A stretch of DNA of 64,000 nt from contig NZ_JBBMFO010000001.1 of NCBI RefSeq assembly GCF_040096015.1, positions 186,001-250,000 on the forward strand, in the 5' to 3' direction. Shown here piece after piece: positions 62,253 to 64,000 of the stretch; the first letter of the stretch is position 1; every line of letters begins with the position of its first letter. The position numbers were made by a program, and so were the translations under genes. Under the pieces are notes generated by a model. That model saw only the letters and a list, made by a program, of their open reading frames with translations. It did not search any database and was not told the DNA's origin. Source of the stretch: Peptoniphilus_A hominis (GTDB taxonomy: Bacteria; Bacillota; Clostridia; Tissierellales; Peptoniphilaceae).

Positions 62253-63424
62253 ATCTCACCCTTTAAAACCTTTAAAGCTTCCTTATATTTTTTATCTGCC
62301 TTTGCCTTTAATTCCTCTGTAGTGACACCATCAAGCCTACCACCTGGCATTAGGTCTTCTAACTTTACTAAATCATAATTTAATTTTCCATTAGCATAAT
62401 ATCTTTTGACATAGGTTGGATAAACTCCGTATTCCTTTAATTTTGTTTCTCCACTAATATTATCCTTCTCAATAACTAATTTGATTATGGCACCAGTGTC
62501 TACACCAGATTTTTTTAAATTTTCAACTCTTTGGTTTGAAAGAGCATTGCCCATGGAATAAATTGTAAAATATTTTTTATCATTTTTATCTTCAACTTCA
62601 TATCTCTGAAGCACATGAGGATGAGAACCCAATATAATATCTGCACCAGATTCTTGCAACATTTCCTTTAAAAAAATCTGCCTTTCATTTGGCACTAGTT
62701 GATACTCATTTCCCCAATGTGGATAGACAATTACAATGTCAGAATTGTCCTTTAAGTTTTGAATGTCAGACTTCACATCTTGAGCAAAGGTATTAACTGA
62801 ATACTCCTTACCTCTCATCAAGGAGTCCATACCATTTAAAGTGTCTGTAAAGGAAATAAGTCCAATTTTTATTCCATTTTTTTCAATAATTATTCCCTTG
62901 TCACCATCTTTTGCAAGAGTGCCAAAATTTTTCATGCCACTTTCTCTTATGTGGAAGATAGTTTCTCCTATGCCATCAAGTCCTGTGTCAAGGGCGTGAT
63001 TGTTTGCAGTCGAAAGTGCATCAAAGCCGGCATTTTTTAGGGAATAAATTGTTTCCTTTGGAAAATTAAAAAGTGGAAATCCCGATAATTTTCTATTTGA
63101 ATTTACAGAGCCTTCAAAGTTTGCAAGGGCAAGGTCTGCTTCATTGATGTCAGCAGAAATATTGGCAAAAATTGGCGTGAAGTCGTAAGTATCATTAGTT
63201 CTATAATTTTTTACAATAGGTTGATGAAAAATCATATCCCCCATGGCAAGAATTTTTACTTCTGACTTGTCTTCCTTTTTACTTTCTTCAGTTTTTAAAT
63301 TTTTAGATTCTCCTATTTTATTTTCATTATTGCTAAAATCAAAATTCATAGTATAGGAAAGATAAAGTCCCAGTGTCAAAATAAAAATTACAGTAATAAT
63401 GAAAATATTTTTTATGTTTTTCAA
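62249..63424 (-). CDS. CapA/PgsA-family metallophosphoesterase-fold protein
   Basis: Protein of 391 residues, membrane-anchored by a helix at about 7-25 and otherwise extracellular. ILAMGDMIFHQPIV, LANFEGSV, STANNHALDTGLDG and GSHPHVLQRYEV are the conserved metal-site motifs of the CapA family. Named members take part in poly-gamma-glutamate synthesis, but no capB or capC is nearby, so capsule synthesis cannot be claimed. Overlaps both neighbours by four bases. Confidence 0.85.
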   Translation of the reverse strand: MKNIKNIFIITVIFILTLGLYLSYTMNFDFSNNENKIGESKNLKTEESKKEDKSEVKILAMGDMIFHQPIVKNYRTNDTYDFTPIFANISADINEADLALANFEGSVNSNRKLSGFPLFNFPKETIYSLKNAGFDALSTANNHALDTGLDGIGETIFHIRESGMKNFGTLAKDGDKGIIIEKNGIKIGLISFTDTLNGMDSLMRGKEYSVNTFAQDVKSDIQNLKDNSDIVIVYPHWGNEYQLVPNERQIFLKEMLQESGADIILGSHPHVLQRYEVEDKNDKKYFTIYSMGNALSNQRVENLKKSGVDTGAIIKLVIEKDNISGETKLKEYGVYPTYVKRYYANGKLNYDLVKLEDLMPGGRLDGVTTEELKAKADKKYKEALKVLKGEI

Positions 63425-64000
63425 TCTTCACCTCTGCTAAATTCGCAACCACAATAATCTTGTCTATACATCTTAAACTTATCAGTTAACTCAACTGACC
63501 TCTTAAAACCATTTTTCTTTTTAAAATCTGAAAATAAATAGTTAACCTTATATTTTTCTGAAAGAAATTTACCTAATCGATTTAAAATTTGTGAATCCTT
63601 GTGGGGTGAAATGGAAAGAGTTGTTGTGAAGTAGTCGTAATTATTTTCTGCCGCATATTTTGCCGTTTCCTCAAGTCTTTGCCTATAACATCTAAAGCAT
63701 CTGGCTCCGCCCTCTTCATATTTTTCAAAGCCCTTGATGTAAGATAAAAATTCTTGGTGCTTGTATTTTATAACTTTCACATCAATTTTATCATCAAGTC
63801 CCAAGTCTTCTACAAGCTTAATTTGCTCATCAGACCTTCTATAAAACTCATCTGCACTGTCTATGTTAGGATTGTAATAAAAGACATCAATGTCAAAATA
63901 ACCCTCTATTCTCTCCAAGACAGCAGAGGAGCAGGGACCACAGCAAGAGTGCAAAAGAAGTTTAGGCTTATCTTCCCCACTAATATTTTTTATAACTTTT
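63421..64000 (-). CDS. queH: Epoxyqueuosine reductase QueH (start outside window)
   Basis: Last step of queuosine synthesis, reduces epoxyqueuosine in tRNA. The frame is open to the window edge, so the start lies outside. An internal TTG at 63954 is not the start, because the family sequence KPKLLLHSCCGPCSS is continuous through it. The paired cysteines CC...C, and later ARCFRCY and QDYCGCEFS, are the Fe-S and metal ligands of the DUF208/QueH family. Overlaps the capA-like gene by four bases. Confidence 0.93.
   Translation of the reverse strand, partial: KVIKNISGEDKPKLLLHSCCGPCSSAVLERIEGYFDIDVFYYNPNIDSADEFYRRSDEQIKLVEDLGLDDKIDVKVIKYKHQEFLSYIKGFEKYEEGGARCFRCYRQRLEETAKYAAENNYDYFTTTLSISPHKDSQILNRLGKFLSEKYKVNYLFSDFKKKNGFKRSVELTDKFKMYRQDYCGCEFSRGED

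Overview
The window is 64 kb of very AT-rich, tightly packed bacterial chromosome and almost all of it is housekeeping. The organism looks like a low-GC anaerobic Firmicute of the Clostridia/Tissierellia type, and Peptoniphilaceae would fit. The evidence is the PolC-type replicative polymerase, RNase Y, a Gram-positive-style lexA/yneA divergon, RqcH, the clostridial rimP-nusA-infB and rpsB-tsf-pyrH-frr operons, rubrerythrin, QueH, and frequent TTG/GTG starts. The taxonomic guess is inference. I saw no tRNA, rRNA, CRISPR array, prophage or insertion sequence.

Layout. 1-7.6 kb (+): miaB (cut by the window edge), mutS, mutL, miaA and a YnbB-type PLP enzyme. 7.7-8.9 kb: lexA (-) and a LysM YneA-like gene (+), sharing an intergenic region with LexA-box-like palindromes. 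9-12.2 kb (+): rny, a Xer recombinase and a secreted copper-amine-oxidase-N-like protein, followed by a 0.7 kb AT-rich gap. 12.9-14.6 kb (+): rqcH, convergent with yerC. From 14.7 kb nearly everything is on the minus strand. Read in transcription direction there are three long runs: (a) rimP-nusA-rnpM-infB-rbfA-nrnA-truB-ribF, rpsO-pnp-dut, then ftsK-rimO-pgsA-cinA-recA-mre11-like-rad50N-coiled coil-rad50C; (b) rpsB-tsf-pyrH-frr-uppS-cdsA-rseP-ispG-polC; (c) FHA-FtsW/RodA-PBP-ispD-ispF-fsa-glpX-rho, then rpmE-prmC-prfA and rubrerythrin. 57-58 kb (+) holds recX and a GIY-YIG gene. 58-64 kb (-) holds queH (cut by the edge), capA-like, trmN6-like, rsmI, nurA-like and herA-like.

The most unusual content concerns DNA ends. 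Directly downstream of recA is an Mre11/SbcD-like phosphoesterase whose Rad50/SbcC-like partner is divided over three reading frames. One carries the Walker A half and ends in a CxxC...HxxxH tip, one is a 77-residue coiled coil, and one is the signature/Walker B half. Forty kilobases away is a two-gene HerA-NurA pair. Together these are the four activities of the archaeal end-resection machine, in a genome that also encodes MutSL, RecA, RecX and LexA. A second unusual feature is PolC, whose PHP domain appears to have lost three metal-ligand histidines. Many intergenic spaces carry a terminator-like hairpin placed just upstream of the next gene's ribosome binding site, which suggests tuned attenuation within the long operons.
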